Below are positions 1 to 8,555 of a DNA stretch of 38,296 nt, in pieces. The notes beneath the pieces were generated by a model. It was not told the DNA's origin. It did no database searches and saw only the letters and a list, made by a program, of their open reading frames with translations. The position numbers and the translations under genes were made by a program. Position 1 is the stretch's first letter, and each line of letters opens with the position of its first letter. This stretch comes from an uncultured Eubacteriales bacterium (GTDB taxonomy: Bacteria; Bacillota; Clostridia; Christensenellales; Aristaeellaceae), in contig UQNM01000012.1 of assembly GCA_900542395.1 (NCBI GenBank), positions 1 through 38,296 of the forward strand, given 5' to 3'.

Positions 1-712
1 GCTCCGGAATGACCAGACCGATGGCCTTGGCAGGGCCGGTGCTGTTCGGAACGATGTTCTGCGCGCCGGCGCGGGCACGGCGCAGGTCACCCTTGCGCTG
101 CGGGCCGTCCAGAATCATCTGGTCGCCGGTGTAGGCGTGCACGGTGGTCATGATGCCGGAAACGATCGGATAGGTATCGTTCAGCGCCTTGGCCATCGGA
201 GCGAGGCAGTTGGTGGTGCAGGACGCGGCGGAGATCACCTTGTCTTCCTTCGTCAGCACGTTCTCGTTGACGGAGAAAACGACGGTCGGCAGATCGTTGC
301 CCGCCGGAGCGGAGATGACGACCTTCTTAGCGCCGGCCTCAATGTGAGCCATCGCCTTGGCCTTGCTGGTGTAGAAGCCGGTGCACTCGAGCACGACGTC
401 AACATCCAGCTCGCCCCACGGCAGCTCATTGGCCTTCGGCTTGGCGTAGATGGTGATCTCCTTGCCGTTGACGGTGATGGAGCCCGGCACCTTCACGGTC
501 TTGCCGTCTTCCTCGAAGATCGGCTCCTTGGAGCTCACGGTGTCCTTGTACTTGTAGGAGCCCTGAGCGGTATCATACTTGAGCAGGTGAGCCAGCATCT
601 TCGGGCTGGTCAGGTCGTTGATAGCGACAACCTGATAACCCTCGGCGTCAAACATCTGGCGGAAAGCGAGACGGCCGATGCGGCCAAATCCATTGATAGC
701 AACTCTAACCAT
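1..712 (-). CDS. gap: Glyceraldehyde-3-phosphate dehydrogenase, partial (C-terminus beyond left edge)
   Basis: Cytosolic glycolytic enzyme that oxidises glyceraldehyde 3-phosphate to 1,3-bisphosphoglycerate with NAD+. The first 237 codons are present. They begin MVRVAINGFGRIGR, the NAD-binding Rossmann glycine motif. An Asp in AINDLTS near residue 33 is typical of NAD rather than NADP preference. The catalytic Cys is about residue 165 in SAASCTTNCLAP, and HAYTGDQ and the arginine-rich RRARAGAQN segment follow. The last hundred or so residues lie outside the window. The start is an ATG at 712 preceded by AGGAGGAG at good spacing. A promoter is visible at 772-800, so the gene starts its own transcript. 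Family assignment is unambiguous from the motifs. Confidence 0.97.
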   Translation of the reverse strand, partial: MVRVAINGFGRIGRLAFRQMFDAEGYQVVAINDLTSPKMLAHLLKYDTAQGSYKYKDTVSSKEPIFEEDGKTVKVPGSITVNGKEITIYAKPKANELPWGELDVDVVLECTGFYTSKAKAMAHIEAGAKKVVISAPAGNDLPTVVFSVNENVLTKEDKVISAASCTTNCLAPMAKALNDTYPIVSGIMTTVHAYTGDQMILDGPQRKGDLRRARAGAQNIVPNSTGPAKAIGLVIPE

Positions 713-771
713 TGGAAATCTCCTCCTAAAACTTTATCAAGTGTTTCCCTTGTGGGATTTTAACCCTCTCT

Positions 772-800
772 ATTGTACTCAAAAACCGGTTCTTTTTCAA
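772..800 (-). promoter_or_regulatory. SigA-type promoter for gap, with palindrome in spacer
   Basis: On the minus strand, TTGAAA (795-800) and TACAAT (772-777) are separated by 17 bases, upstream of the gap ribosome binding site. The spacer contains the 8-bp palindrome AACCGGTT (784-791), flanked by A and T runs. This is a possible operator for a glycolytic repressor, though no regulator can be named. Confidence 0.75.
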
Positions 801-895
801 GGCTTTTCCTGTTGATTTTGAAAAGAAATACGATATTTGTGAAGAATTTGTTTTGAAACGCACACGAAGCAGCGCCAAGCGGAGGATTTTCCGTT

Positions 896-914
896 AAAAA
901 GGCACTTTTTGTGC
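896..914 (-). terminator. Weak intrinsic terminator after the SpoIID-family gene
   Basis: On the minus strand GCAC, AAAAA, GTGC is followed by C and TTTTT, about 20 bases after the stop codon of the SpoIID-family gene. The stem is only 4 bp, so termination may be weak. The rest of the 713-933 gap holds the gap promoter and nothing else recognised. Confidence 0.4.
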
Positions 915-933
915 GCGGTCAATCGTCAAAAAG

Positions 934-2649
934 TTAAGAATCTTTTTCGGCCTGAAGGTATTCGCTGCGCACATAACCCTCCATGACGTCGGTTTTGACG
1001 TGCGCCCATCCGTCTTTGCTGACGGAAAGAACAATCAGCGGTTGATTTTTATAAAGCCGTCGGATGACCTCGGCAGACGTGTTGGGCTGCTCGCGCAGGT
1101 TGAGCGTGGAATCCTCGTCAATATTGGAGACGACGGCCAGATATGCGCCCTCCGGCATTTGAGTTGTGCTGACGGGCATCAGGGTCGGACGAGGCGTCGG
1201 GCTGGGCGTCGGCGCGGGCGTGGCCATCAATTCCGCGTTGAGCGTCGGAAGCGGCGCGCTTCCCGTGTCATAAGAAACAAGCCCCATGCCCGGATAATAG
1301 AACGCGAGAATCTGTTCGTATGTCATGCCGTATTGGCGCGCCATCTGCTCCGCGCCGCGTTGGCTCATGCCCACGCCGTGCCCGAACCGGCGGGATTCGA
1401 TCAGAAATGCGGAGCCAATATCGGAAACGGTGATCAATTCGTTTTGAGAGACATTGATGCTCAACCCCATCGCGCGTTCCGCCTCTGTGAAAATCGGCAG
1501 CGTGACGGTTACAGCCTCCTTCACCTTTCGATAAGGCGAAAAAGCGGGCGTTGCCGTCGGCGCGGGCGTTTCATCCGCATGGGGCGTAGACGAAACCTCA
1601 GGCTGCGGGGATGGTGTCTGGCGGAACGTGTAGTCTCGGACGGATATTTTGACGGTAAAGCAGAGCTCGGTCATCAGCCGCGAGGCACCGTCATATTTGG
1701 GCGTGACGGCTTCTACGGATTGAATTTCGTCAAAGCGCACCAGCTCGCCGTCCGCTTCAACGCCCAGCGCGGAGAGCTGTTCCCCCATGGCCGCCGTGAG
1801 CGCCTGATGGAGCGCTTCGCCGATTCCCTTCTCCCCCGGCTTTTTTTGCAGCGTATAGCGCTTCACTACGCTGTTTCTGTTTTCCAAATCATACGGGTCG
1901 TCGCGCATATCCATGTAGCCGTAAGCGTCCGGAGCGTCCGTTGGCCAGACATGCTGGCCAAGTTCGGTTTGGCCGCCGTTGCTGGCGGAGTAAAAACACG
2001 AGGCCAACGCGCCGCGATAAACGCCGCAAAGCCCCCTCGTTTCCGTTACAGCCTGCTCGGAAAGCGGGCTGGGCGTTGTTCGGCCGCGATACGCCTGATC
2101 GTTTGTGGTATCTTCCACGTCGTATGCGCCGGAGGAACCGCTTTTGCGCAGCGCATACGTCCGGGCGGTGACGGCTTGCGCCTTGAGCGCCTCGAGCGGG
2201 AAGGAGTCGCCCATTTCAAACGGAACAACGCCGAGCAGATAATCCTCCACGTTGATGGTCAGAATGGGACGAATGGCGTTTTCAACGATATCCAGCGATA
2301 AATCGCCTTCATACATCCCTGTGCCATCGTTCAAAAGAAGATAGCCGGGTGTTTCACTCTGACAACGCACCAGCTTGATGCTGCTGCCCATAACGACAGC
2401 CGTTTGCCCGGTGTGCAGCACCAGTTGATCCCCGCGAAGGACGACGACCAGCTTTGCGCCGTCAGAGAAGGACAGCCTGCCGTCCTGCGTGGCATACTGC
2501 CCCTTCACGGTGACGCGCAGCGTGTCTTCAACCTGCAAACGGCGCAGATAAACCCGGATGCTCGACGGCGTATCGGCCGACGCGGGGAAGGCGACGGCCA
2601 AGATCAGGATAAGAAGCGCGAGCGGCAGAACAAAGAGGCGCTTTTTCAT
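934..2649 (-). CDS. Secreted SpoIID/LytB-family protein with C-terminal SH3 domain
   Basis: 571 residues. The start is the ATG at 2649, which has AAGGAGA upstream and begins an obvious signal peptide (MKKRLFVLPLALLILIL...ASA); longer upstream reading is not supported. The SpoIID domain includes NVEDYLLGVVPFEM, with the conserved PFEM Glu near residue 145, then LEALKAQAVTARTYA. SpoIID enzymes are lytic transglycosylases acting on peptidoglycan, in sporulation engulfment or on the cell surface. A Pro/Thr-rich stretch of about 30 residues (near 360-390) interrupts the domain before its second half (RRFGHGVGMSQRGAEQMA). A second Pro/Thr linker leads to a bacterial SH3 domain (about 505-565; LNLREQPNTSAEVIRRL...GYVRSEYL), probably wall-binding. 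It is monocistronic with its own promoter. Whether it is sporulation SpoIID itself or a vegetative paralogue cannot be decided here. Confidence 0.85.
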   Translation of the reverse strand: MKKRLFVLPLALLILILAVAFPASADTPSSIRVYLRRLQVEDTLRVTVKGQYATQDGRLSFSDGAKLVVVLRGDQLVLHTGQTAVVMGSSIKLVRCQSETPGYLLLNDGTGMYEGDLSLDIVENAIRPILTINVEDYLLGVVPFEMGDSFPLEALKAQAVTARTYALRKSGSSGAYDVEDTTNDQAYRGRTTPSPLSEQAVTETRGLCGVYRGALASCFYSASNGGQTELGQHVWPTDAPDAYGYMDMRDDPYDLENRNSVVKRYTLQKKPGEKGIGEALHQALTAAMGEQLSALGVEADGELVRFDEIQSVEAVTPKYDGASRLMTELCFTVKISVRDYTFRQTPSPQPEVSSTPHADETPAPTATPAFSPYRKVKEAVTVTLPIFTEAERAMGLSINVSQNELITVSDIGSAFLIESRRFGHGVGMSQRGAEQMARQYGMTYEQILAFYYPGMGLVSYDTGSAPLPTLNAELMATPAPTPSPTPRPTLMPVSTTQMPEGAYLAVVSNIDEDSTLNLREQPNTSAEVIRRLYKNQPLIVLSVSKDGWAHVKTDVMEGYVRSEYLQAEKDS

Positions 2650-2692
2650 ATGCGGTCTCCTTTTCGAACAGATTTGAAAAATATGCACGTTC

Positions 2693-2721
2693 ATTATAAC
2701 AAAAAAACATCGGAACTTCAA
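2693..2721 (-). promoter_or_regulatory. SigA-type promoter for the SpoIID-family gene
   Basis: Minus strand TTGAAG (2716-2721), 17-base spacer with a T run, TATAAT (2693-2698). It lies about 45 bases upstream of the start codon. A housekeeping promoter argues that this SpoIID-like protein is not purely sporulation-controlled. Confidence 0.75.
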
Positions 2722-2780
2722 TCCTGCGGAAACGATAGGCAGTCAAGCCTGTTTTTCCTAAAAGCGTGTTGAAGCGTGTT

Positions 2781-2822
2781 AAAAAAACTGCGCCGCTTCT
2801 CCTGACGGAAACTGCGGCGCAG
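2781..2822 (-). terminator. Strong intrinsic terminator ending the Phe operon
   Basis: Minus strand CTGCGCCGC (2814-2822) pairs perfectly with GCGGCGCAG (2788-2796) and is followed by seven T (2781-2787). It lies just after the glutamine amidotransferase stop codon and closes the pheS-to-amidotransferase transcript. Confidence 0.93.
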
Positions 2823-2827
2823 AGGGG

Positions 2828-3559
2828 TTATGCTTCTTTCTCGCTCTGGTATTCGCGGCTCAGCTTGACAAAGTGATCAAACAGCCTCTGGGCATGCGCG
2901 TCATGGTCGGAAAGATACTCCGGGTGGAACTGCACGGCAAAGATGCGGCTTCCGTCCTTGGCGCTCATGGCTTCAATGATGCCGTCCTCAGCGCGGCCAT
3001 CAACCTGAAGGCCGTCGGCTGGCTTCTTGATCGCCTGATGGTGCATGCTGTTGGCCTTTATTTCGGTCGCGCCGGTGATGCGCTCAAAGACGCTTCCCTT
3101 TTCAAAGCAAACGGTATGCACCGGCTGGCTGAAAGGCGGCTCCTGCTGATGCGTTTTTTTCGGAATGTTCTGCTGAGATTCAATATCTTGGATGAGCGTG
3201 CCACCCATGGCGACGTTGAGCACCTGAATCCCGCGGCAGATGCCGAAAATCGGCATGTTGCGCGCGATGGCCATCGGGATAATCAGCAGCTCGAAAATGT
3301 CGCGCTGTGGGTCGTCCTCTCCGCAGGCGGGCAGCGTTTCTTCGCCATATCGCGACGGCAGAACATCACCGCCGCCTGCAAGAAGGAGACCGTCCAGTCG
3401 ATCCAGAATCGCTTTGGCGGTTTCTTCATCCTCGATTTCCGGCAGCAGCACGGGAATCCCGCCCGCGCGGAGCACAGACTGCATGTAGTTTTCGCGGACA
3501 AACATTTGGCGGTCGGCGACATTGTGTGAACCGGAAATGCCGATCAGCGGGCGATTCAT
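2828..3559 (-). CDS. Class I glutamine amidotransferase, gamma-glutamyl-GABA hydrolase (PuuD, peptidase C26) family
   Basis: 243 residues, soluble. The triad is visible: the nucleophile Cys in FGICRGIQVLNV, and the His and Glu in FAVQFHPEY near the C-terminus. LLLAGGGDVLPSRYG is the usual oxyanion-side loop of the PuuD-like branch, whose members hydrolyse gamma-glutamyl amides such as gamma-glutamyl-GABA. The substrate is not deducible here because no putrescine-pathway neighbours are present. The start ATG at 3559 overlaps the pyrophosphatase stop by four bases (ATGA) and has GAAGGGGG upstream, so translation is probably coupled. It is the last gene of the pheS-pheT-aroE-ppa operon. Confidence 0.85.
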   Translation of the reverse strand: MNRPLIGISGSHNVADRQMFVRENYMQSVLRAGGIPVLLPEIEDEETAKAILDRLDGLLLAGGGDVLPSRYGEETLPACGEDDPQRDIFELLIIPMAIARNMPIFGICRGIQVLNVAMGGTLIQDIESQQNIPKKTHQQEPPFSQPVHTVCFEKGSVFERITGATEIKANSMHHQAIKKPADGLQVDGRAEDGIIEAMSAKDGSRIFAVQFHPEYLSDHDAHAQRLFDHFVKLSREYQSEKEA

Positions 3560-4131
3560 TTTGATTCCCCCTTCTTGTTCTCATCCTTGTTTTTCTTGTC
3601 CTTTTTGCCGAAGGATTCGTTGTAGTTGTTGATGCACTCGACGATGACGCGGTTGGCGACTTCGCGGTTTTGCGCTTTGCTGACGACGGTTGTGCGCCCT
3701 TCAAGCTCCTTGTAAACGGTGAAGAAATGGCGGATTTCGTCAAGCAGGTGTTCCGGAAGCTGGCTGATGTCGAACATATAGTTATAATTCGGGTCGCCCA
3801 GCGGCACGGCGATGATCTTTTCGTCGCGCGCGTCGCCGTCGTTCATTTCGAACATGCCGATCGGACGGCATTCCACCAGCGTCATCGGCTCGATGGCCTC
3901 CGAGCAGAGCACCAGCACGTCGAGCGGGTCGCCGTCGTCTGCGTAGGTGCGCGGGATAAAGCCGTAGTTGGCCGGATAGTGCGTCGAGGTATACAGCACG
4001 CGATCCAGACGCAGCAGACCCGTTGCTTTATCCATTTCATATTTGTTTTTGCCGCCGCGCTTGATTTCAATCACGGCCATAAAGCGATCGGGCGTGATGA
4101 GCGCCGGATCAATATCATGCCAAATGTTCAT
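3556..4131 (-). CDS. ppa: Family I inorganic pyrophosphatase
   Basis: 191 residues. Hydrolyses pyrophosphate to orthophosphate in the cytosol, pulling PPi-releasing reactions forward. Family I signatures are present: EIKRGGKNKYE, LYTSTHYPANYGFIP, the metal-binding DDGDPLDVLVL, and DGDARDEKIIAVP. The C-terminus ends in an unusual Lys/Glu-rich tail (KKDKKNKDENKKG). The chosen start is the ATG at 4131, with TTGGAGGAAAGC in front. A TTG four codons upstream lies inside that ribosome binding site and is unlikely to be used. It sits 35 bases after aroE and overlaps the amidotransferase gene by 4 bases. Its place behind pheST is suggestive, since aminoacylation releases PPi. Confidence 0.95.
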   Translation of the reverse strand: MNIWHDIDPALITPDRFMAVIEIKRGGKNKYEMDKATGLLRLDRVLYTSTHYPANYGFIPRTYADDGDPLDVLVLCSEAIEPMTLVECRPIGMFEMNDGDARDEKIIAVPLGDPNYNYMFDISQLPEHLLDEIRHFFTVYKELEGRTTVVSKAQNREVANRVIVECINNYNESFGKKDKKNKDENKKGESK

Positions 4132-4166
4132 GCTTTCCTCCAAATGGATCGATTGTCAGGTCGTCG

Positions 4167-5027
4167 TTACAGCCGAGTTTGCAGCTCGCCGTAAATTCGG
4201 CTTTGTTCGGCCTTTGAGGCGACGCGGTCTCCAAACCAGAATTTCTGAGCCTCCACAGCCTGATAAAACAGCATACCCAGTCCCTCGATGGTGGGAAGTC
4301 CGTTTTGCTTTGCCAAAGCGAGCAGCCGCGTTTCTCTGGGATTATAAACCGCGTCGAATACCGCCCTGCATCGGGCAATCACGTCGGCCGATACCGGGCA
4401 GGCGTCAACATGCGGGTACATTCCCACGGGCGTACAGTTGATTAGAATATCGTGCGCTTCGGCGCAATCCGCAAGCGGCCGAACGGAAAGCCGACGCAAT
4501 CCGTCCTGCTGCGTTTTTGCGAGCGCATGGGCAAGCGCATCGCCCTTTTGCGTATCGCGGACGGCGAAGGTCACCCGTCCGCCGCGCGAAAGAAAGGCAT
4601 ACCCCGCCACGCGGGCCGCCCCGCCGCCGCCGAGAATGAGAACGTCGGCCTGATGGGTTTCAACGCCTTTCTCCTCGATGGCGCGCAGCATGCCCAGACC
4701 ATCCGTGATGTGGCCGATCATGCGCCCGTTCCGAATTTCAACGGTGTTCACCGCGCCGCAAACCCGTGCGGCCTCGTCAACGTCATCCAGAAAAGGAAGG
4801 ATTTTTTCCTTGTACGGAATGGTGACGTTAAACCCGGAAAAGCAGCTTCGGAAAACGTCCGTCACTGAACCGAGGCGTTCCGGCGGAACCGTGACGGGCA
4901 GATAGATTGCGTCAAGCCCAGCCGCGTCGAACAGCGAATTGTGGATGTAAGGCGACCATGTATGCGGCAGGGACTGCCCCAGCACCGCAAACCGCGCCGT
5001 TTCCGGCCCGATGCGTTCGTTCAGCAT
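4167..5027 (-). CDS. aroE: Shikimate dehydrogenase
   Basis: 286 residues. Reduces 3-dehydroshikimate to shikimate with NADPH in the pathway to Phe, Tyr and Trp. Motifs: the N-terminal substrate loop LPHTWSPYIHN (the first Ser of the usual HSLSP is Thr), the catalytic Lys in GFNVTIPYKEK, AVNTVEI, and GHITDGLGML, where the usual Asn of NTD is Ile but the catalytic Asp is kept. The nucleotide-binding loop is LILGGGGAARVAG. The start ATG at 5027 follows GGAGG at 8 bases. It lies 21 bases after pheT in the same transcript, so it is probably under the Phe T-box. The substitutions leave open whether this is a quinate/shikimate variant, but AroE is the best call. Confidence 0.92.
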   Translation of the reverse strand: MLNERIGPETARFAVLGQSLPHTWSPYIHNSLFDAAGLDAIYLPVTVPPERLGSVTDVFRSCFSGFNVTIPYKEKILPFLDDVDEAARVCGAVNTVEIRNGRMIGHITDGLGMLRAIEEKGVETHQADVLILGGGGAARVAGYAFLSRGGRVTFAVRDTQKGDALAHALAKTQQDGLRRLSVRPLADCAEAHDILINCTPVGMYPHVDACPVSADVIARCRAVFDAVYNPRETRLLALAKQNGLPTIEGLGMLFYQAVEAQKFWFGDRVASKAEQSRIYGELQTRL

Positions 5028-5048
5028 GGCATTTTCCTCCGTTGCGGT

Positions 5049-7442
5049 TTACAGGCGAAGCGTTGCGCTGCACTCCGCTTCGCAGGCCGCGAGAATCTTC
5101 TGCATCAGCGGGTTTACGTCGTCGTCGGAAAGGGTGCGCTCCGCGGTTCTAAACGTCAGGGAGAAGGCGACGGACTTCTTGCCGGAAAGGAGCTGAGCAC
5201 CGCGATAGATGTCAAACATCTCCGCTTTTTCAAGCAACGCGCCGCCCGTCTTACGGATGACGTCCAGCACACTGCCGACGGTCGTGCCCTCCTCCATGAC
5301 CAGCGCGATGTCGCGGGTCACGGCCGGGAACTTCGGCAGCGCGCGCACATGCCCCACCTTCGTGTGGAGCTCGCAGAGCATTTCCAAATTGACCTCGGCG
5401 ATGATCGTCCGACGGGTGATTTCAAACGCCTGCATGACGTTCGGGTGCAGCTCGGCCACCGTCGCGATGCACCGGTCGCCCGCCATCAGCCTGGCCGCGC
5501 GACCCGGATGATGGTACGGCTCCGCTCCCGGAACGATCTTCGCCTGAACGCCGAACTGAGAGAGCATGTCGATCACAATGTCGCGGATCAGATAGAAATC
5601 CACGCCGTCGCCGTAAGCGCCGATGCACAGGGACGGCTGCTCATGCGGCAGGTCGCCGGGCTTACGCGCGCTGACGTCGAACACCGGCGCAATTTCGTAG
5701 AGCATGGCGGTTTCGTTGTTTCGGCTCTGGTTGAGGGAGACCGTGCCCAGCACGCTCGGCACAAGGGTGCTGCGCATCACGCTGGTGTCTTCGCCCAGCG
5801 GGTTCGTCAGCTTGAGCTGGTTGCAGCGCGGATCATCCGCGTCCAGACCGAGCTTTTCAATCAGCTTCGGGCTGACGAACGAGAAGTTGCGGATTTCGTA
5901 AAGCCCCTTCGCGGAGAGGATACGCCCCACGCGGTCGGCGAGCTGCATGTGAACGTTGCGCGTTCCGGTAGAGGTTTCGCCGCGGAGCATGGTGGATTTG
6001 ATGTGCTCATAGCCGTAAATGCGCAGCACTTCCTCGGACAAATCGGCCTCGCCCTCGATATCTTCGCGGAAATCCGGCACGACAGCGCGCAGCGTATCGC
6101 CGTCGAGCGTGGCTTTGAAGCTCAGTTGATTCAGAATACGCGCCATTTCTTCGCCGGGGATTTCCATGCCGATGCGCGCGTTGATGCGCGAAACGGAAGC
6201 GACGACCGTCTGTTCGGCCTTCGGCGCGGGATAGCAGTCGTAAACGTCGTCAATCACCTCGCCCGCGTTCAGCAGATTGACAAGCTGGCAGGCGCGATCC
6301 GCCGCCTCACGGCAGGTTGCCGCGCAGACGCCGCGCTCAAAGCGGCCGGAGGCCTCGGTGCGCAGACCCAGCGCGCGGGTCGTCAGGCGGATATTCGTGC
6401 GGTCAAACGCCGCGATTTCAAACATGACCGTCGTCGTGCCCTCGGTGATTTCGGATTCCTCGCCGCCCATCACACCCGCAATGCCGGTCGCGTTGGTCTG
6501 ATCGGCGATCATCAGCATATCGGGCGTGAGCGCGCGCTCTTTGCCGTCCAACGTGGTGATGGTTTCGCCCGGATTGGCGCGGCGCACGATGATATGGTTG
6601 TCCTTCACCTTGGCCAGATCAAAGGCGTGCATCGGATGGCCGGTTTCCAGCATCACGTAGTTCGTGATATCGACGATGTTGTTGATGGCGCGAACGCCGG
6701 CGGCGTTCAGCGCTTTGCGCATCCACATCGGGGATGGGCCGATCTTCACGTTGCGAATCAGGCGCGCGCAGTAGCGCGGGCAAAGTTCGGTATCCTGCAC
6801 GTCGATGTGCACATAGTTGTCCATCTTGCCGGGAACGGTTTCCACCTTGATCTCCGGCTTGCGGAATTGAGTGCCGAGCGTCACGGCCGCCTCGCGGGCA
6901 ACGCCCCAAACGCTGAGACAGTCCGGCCGATTGGCCAGAATTTCAAAATCGACGATGGTATCGTCTACGCCGAGAATCGGGCGGACGTCCGTGCCGGGCT
7001 TATAATCCTCGTGGAAAATCAGCAGCCCCTTATCGCCTACGGACGGATAGAGATAATCCGGCACGCCGATTTCCGGGCCGGAGCAGCACATGCCGTCGGA
7101 TTCAACGCCGCGGAGCTTGCCCTTTTTGATCTTAACGCCGCCGGGCAGAATTGCGCCGACCTTCGCGACCGGCACCAGATCGCCCTCGTGCACATTCGGC
7201 GCGCCGGTGACGATCTGAATCGGCGCGTCCTCGCCGACGTCCACGGAGCAGATCACCATGTGGTCGGAATTTTCGTGCTTGCGCACGGACAGAATCTTGC
7301 CCACGACGACATTCTGAACGGCGTCGTTCTGGTTATCCAGCCCCTCGACGCCGGTGCCGTGCATAATCATCGCGCTTTCAAATTCCTCCGGCGTTACGGG
7401 GATATCCGTATACTGCCGAATCCATTGCATTGGTACTTTCAT
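5049..7442 (-). CDS. pheT: Phenylalanine-tRNA ligase beta subunit
   Basis: 797 residues, the usual bacterial length. Together with PheS it forms the heterotetramer that charges tRNA-Phe. N-terminal MKVPMQWIRQYTDIP is typical. A tRNA-binding OB-fold follows (about 40-150; VVVGKILSVRKHENSDHM...IVTGAPNV), then the B3/B4 editing region (about 210-400, with ATGIAGVMGGEESE), the B5 domain (about 405-475), a catalytic-like core, and the C-terminal anticodon-binding FDX-ACB domain (about 705-797; FPAVTRDIALVMEE, AFSLTFRTAERTLSDDDV). The ATG at 7442 has a GGAGG ribosome binding site. It begins 18 bases after the pheS stop. Confidence 0.97.
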   Translation of the reverse strand: MKVPMQWIRQYTDIPVTPEEFESAMIMHGTGVEGLDNQNDAVQNVVVGKILSVRKHENSDHMVICSVDVGEDAPIQIVTGAPNVHEGDLVPVAKVGAILPGGVKIKKGKLRGVESDGMCCSGPEIGVPDYLYPSVGDKGLLIFHEDYKPGTDVRPILGVDDTIVDFEILANRPDCLSVWGVAREAAVTLGTQFRKPEIKVETVPGKMDNYVHIDVQDTELCPRYCARLIRNVKIGPSPMWMRKALNAAGVRAINNIVDITNYVMLETGHPMHAFDLAKVKDNHIIVRRANPGETITTLDGKERALTPDMLMIADQTNATGIAGVMGGEESEITEGTTTVMFEIAAFDRTNIRLTTRALGLRTEASGRFERGVCAATCREAADRACQLVNLLNAGEVIDDVYDCYPAPKAEQTVVASVSRINARIGMEIPGEEMARILNQLSFKATLDGDTLRAVVPDFREDIEGEADLSEEVLRIYGYEHIKSTMLRGETSTGTRNVHMQLADRVGRILSAKGLYEIRNFSFVSPKLIEKLGLDADDPRCNQLKLTNPLGEDTSVMRSTLVPSVLGTVSLNQSRNNETAMLYEIAPVFDVSARKPGDLPHEQPSLCIGAYGDGVDFYLIRDIVIDMLSQFGVQAKIVPGAEPYHHPGRAARLMAGDRCIATVAELHPNVMQAFEITRRTIIAEVNLEMLCELHTKVGHVRALPKFPAVTRDIALVMEEGTTVGSVLDVIRKTGGALLEKAEMFDIYRGAQLLSGKKSVAFSLTFRTAERTLSDDDVNPLMQKILAACEAECSATLRL

Positions 7443-7460
7443 TGCTTTATTCCTCCACCC

Positions 7461-8495
7461 TTAATCCTCGCGGAACTGCGACAGGAAGCGCACGTCGCCC
7501 TCGTAAAGCGCGCGCATGTCGGTAATGCCGTAGCGCAGCATGACGATGCGCTCAAGGCCTACGCCGAACGCAAAGCCGCGGTATTTTTTGCTGTCGATGC
7601 CGCACATGTCCAGCACCTTCGGGTTGACCATGCCCGCGCCCAGCACTTCGATCCAGCCCGTGCCCTTGCAGACGCGGCAGCCCTTGCCGTGGCAGTTGAC
7701 GCAGGTGAGATCGACCTCGGCGGACGGCTCGGTGAACGGGAAAAAGCTCGGGCGGAAGCGCGTGGTTACGTCGTCGCCGTAAAGCGCCTTGGCAAACGTG
7801 TCAAGCGTTCCCTTCAAATCGGCCATCGTCACATCCTCGTCGATGACAAGACCCTCCATCTGATGGAAAACCGGGGAGTGCGTAGCGTCCACCTCGTCGG
7901 CGCGGTAAACGCGCCCCGGACAAACGATGCGGATCGGCGGTTTGCGGGAGAGCATGGTGCGCGCCTGCACCGGAGACGTGTGCGTGCGCAGAACGATATT
8001 ATCCTCGATGTAGAACGTGTCCTGCGCGTCGCGGGCAGGATGGTTCTTCGGCAGGTTGAGCAGCTCGAAGTTGAACAGATCCAGTTCCACTTCCGGGCCT
8101 TCCACAACGTCGAAGCCCATGCCGGTGAAGACCTTCAGGAGTTGATCCTGCACCAGAGAGACGGGATGAATGGTGCCGATCGGCGCGTGTTTGCGCGGCT
8201 CGGTTACGTCGATCGCTTCGCGTTCGAGCTTCCTTTCCTGCTCGATCCGCTTGATCTTGGCGTCCAGCGCATCCATCTGCTCGGTCAGCTTTTCGCGAAC
8301 GACGTTAATCATCTGGCCGGCCTTCGGGCGCTCCTCTGCGGGGAGCTGACCCATCGAGCGGAGCATCAGCGTCAAATCGCCCTTTTTGCCCAGCGTCTTC
8401 AAGCGAAGGGCATCCAGCCCGGCTTTGTCGCGAATGCTTTCAAGCTGGCTGGTGGCTTCCTCCTGAATTTTGCGCAGTTGTTCTTGCATGTCCAT
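7461..8495 (-). CDS. pheS: Phenylalanine-tRNA ligase alpha subunit
   Basis: 344 residues, the same length as well-known Bacillota PheS. Catalytic subunit of class II PheRS. It has an N-terminal coiled-coil tRNA-binding arm (about 1-90), then HPVSLV, GPEVELDLFNFE, motif 2 around RVYRADEVDATHSPVFHQMEG, a conserved Cys-rich loop (CVNCHGKGCRVC), and motif 3 GVGLERIVMLRYGI. The start is the ATG at 8495, preceded by AAGGAGG at 11 bases. A second ATG at 8489 is too far from it. The frame stays open upstream, but that part is the T-box terminator region and is not protein coding. First gene of the Phe operon. Confidence 0.97.
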   Translation of the reverse strand: MDMQEQLRKIQEEATSQLESIRDKAGLDALRLKTLGKKGDLTLMLRSMGQLPAEERPKAGQMINVVREKLTEQMDALDAKIKRIEQERKLEREAIDVTEPRKHAPIGTIHPVSLVQDQLLKVFTGMGFDVVEGPEVELDLFNFELLNLPKNHPARDAQDTFYIEDNIVLRTHTSPVQARTMLSRKPPIRIVCPGRVYRADEVDATHSPVFHQMEGLVIDEDVTMADLKGTLDTFAKALYGDDVTTRFRPSFFPFTEPSAEVDLTCVNCHGKGCRVCKGTGWIEVLGAGMVNPKVLDMCGIDSKKYRGFAFGVGLERIVMLRYGITDMRALYEGDVRFLSQFRED

Positions 8496-8526
8496 GTGGT
8501 CTGTATCCTCCTTCTTTTCGAAAAAG

Positions 8527-8555
8527 AAAAAAACCTCGTCCGCAAAGGGACGAGG
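8527..8555 (-). terminator. T-box attenuator terminator
   Basis: Minus strand CCTCGTCC (8548-8555) and GGACGAGG (8534-8541) form a perfect 8-bp stem with a 6-base loop, followed by seven T (8527-8533). The 5' arm is shared with the antiterminator helix of the T-box. Confidence 0.93.

Noticed and set aside
2762..2780. Direct repeat AAGCGTGTT twice with period 10
   Set aside because: Only two short copies between a terminator and a promoter; no further copies, so not a meaningful repeat array.
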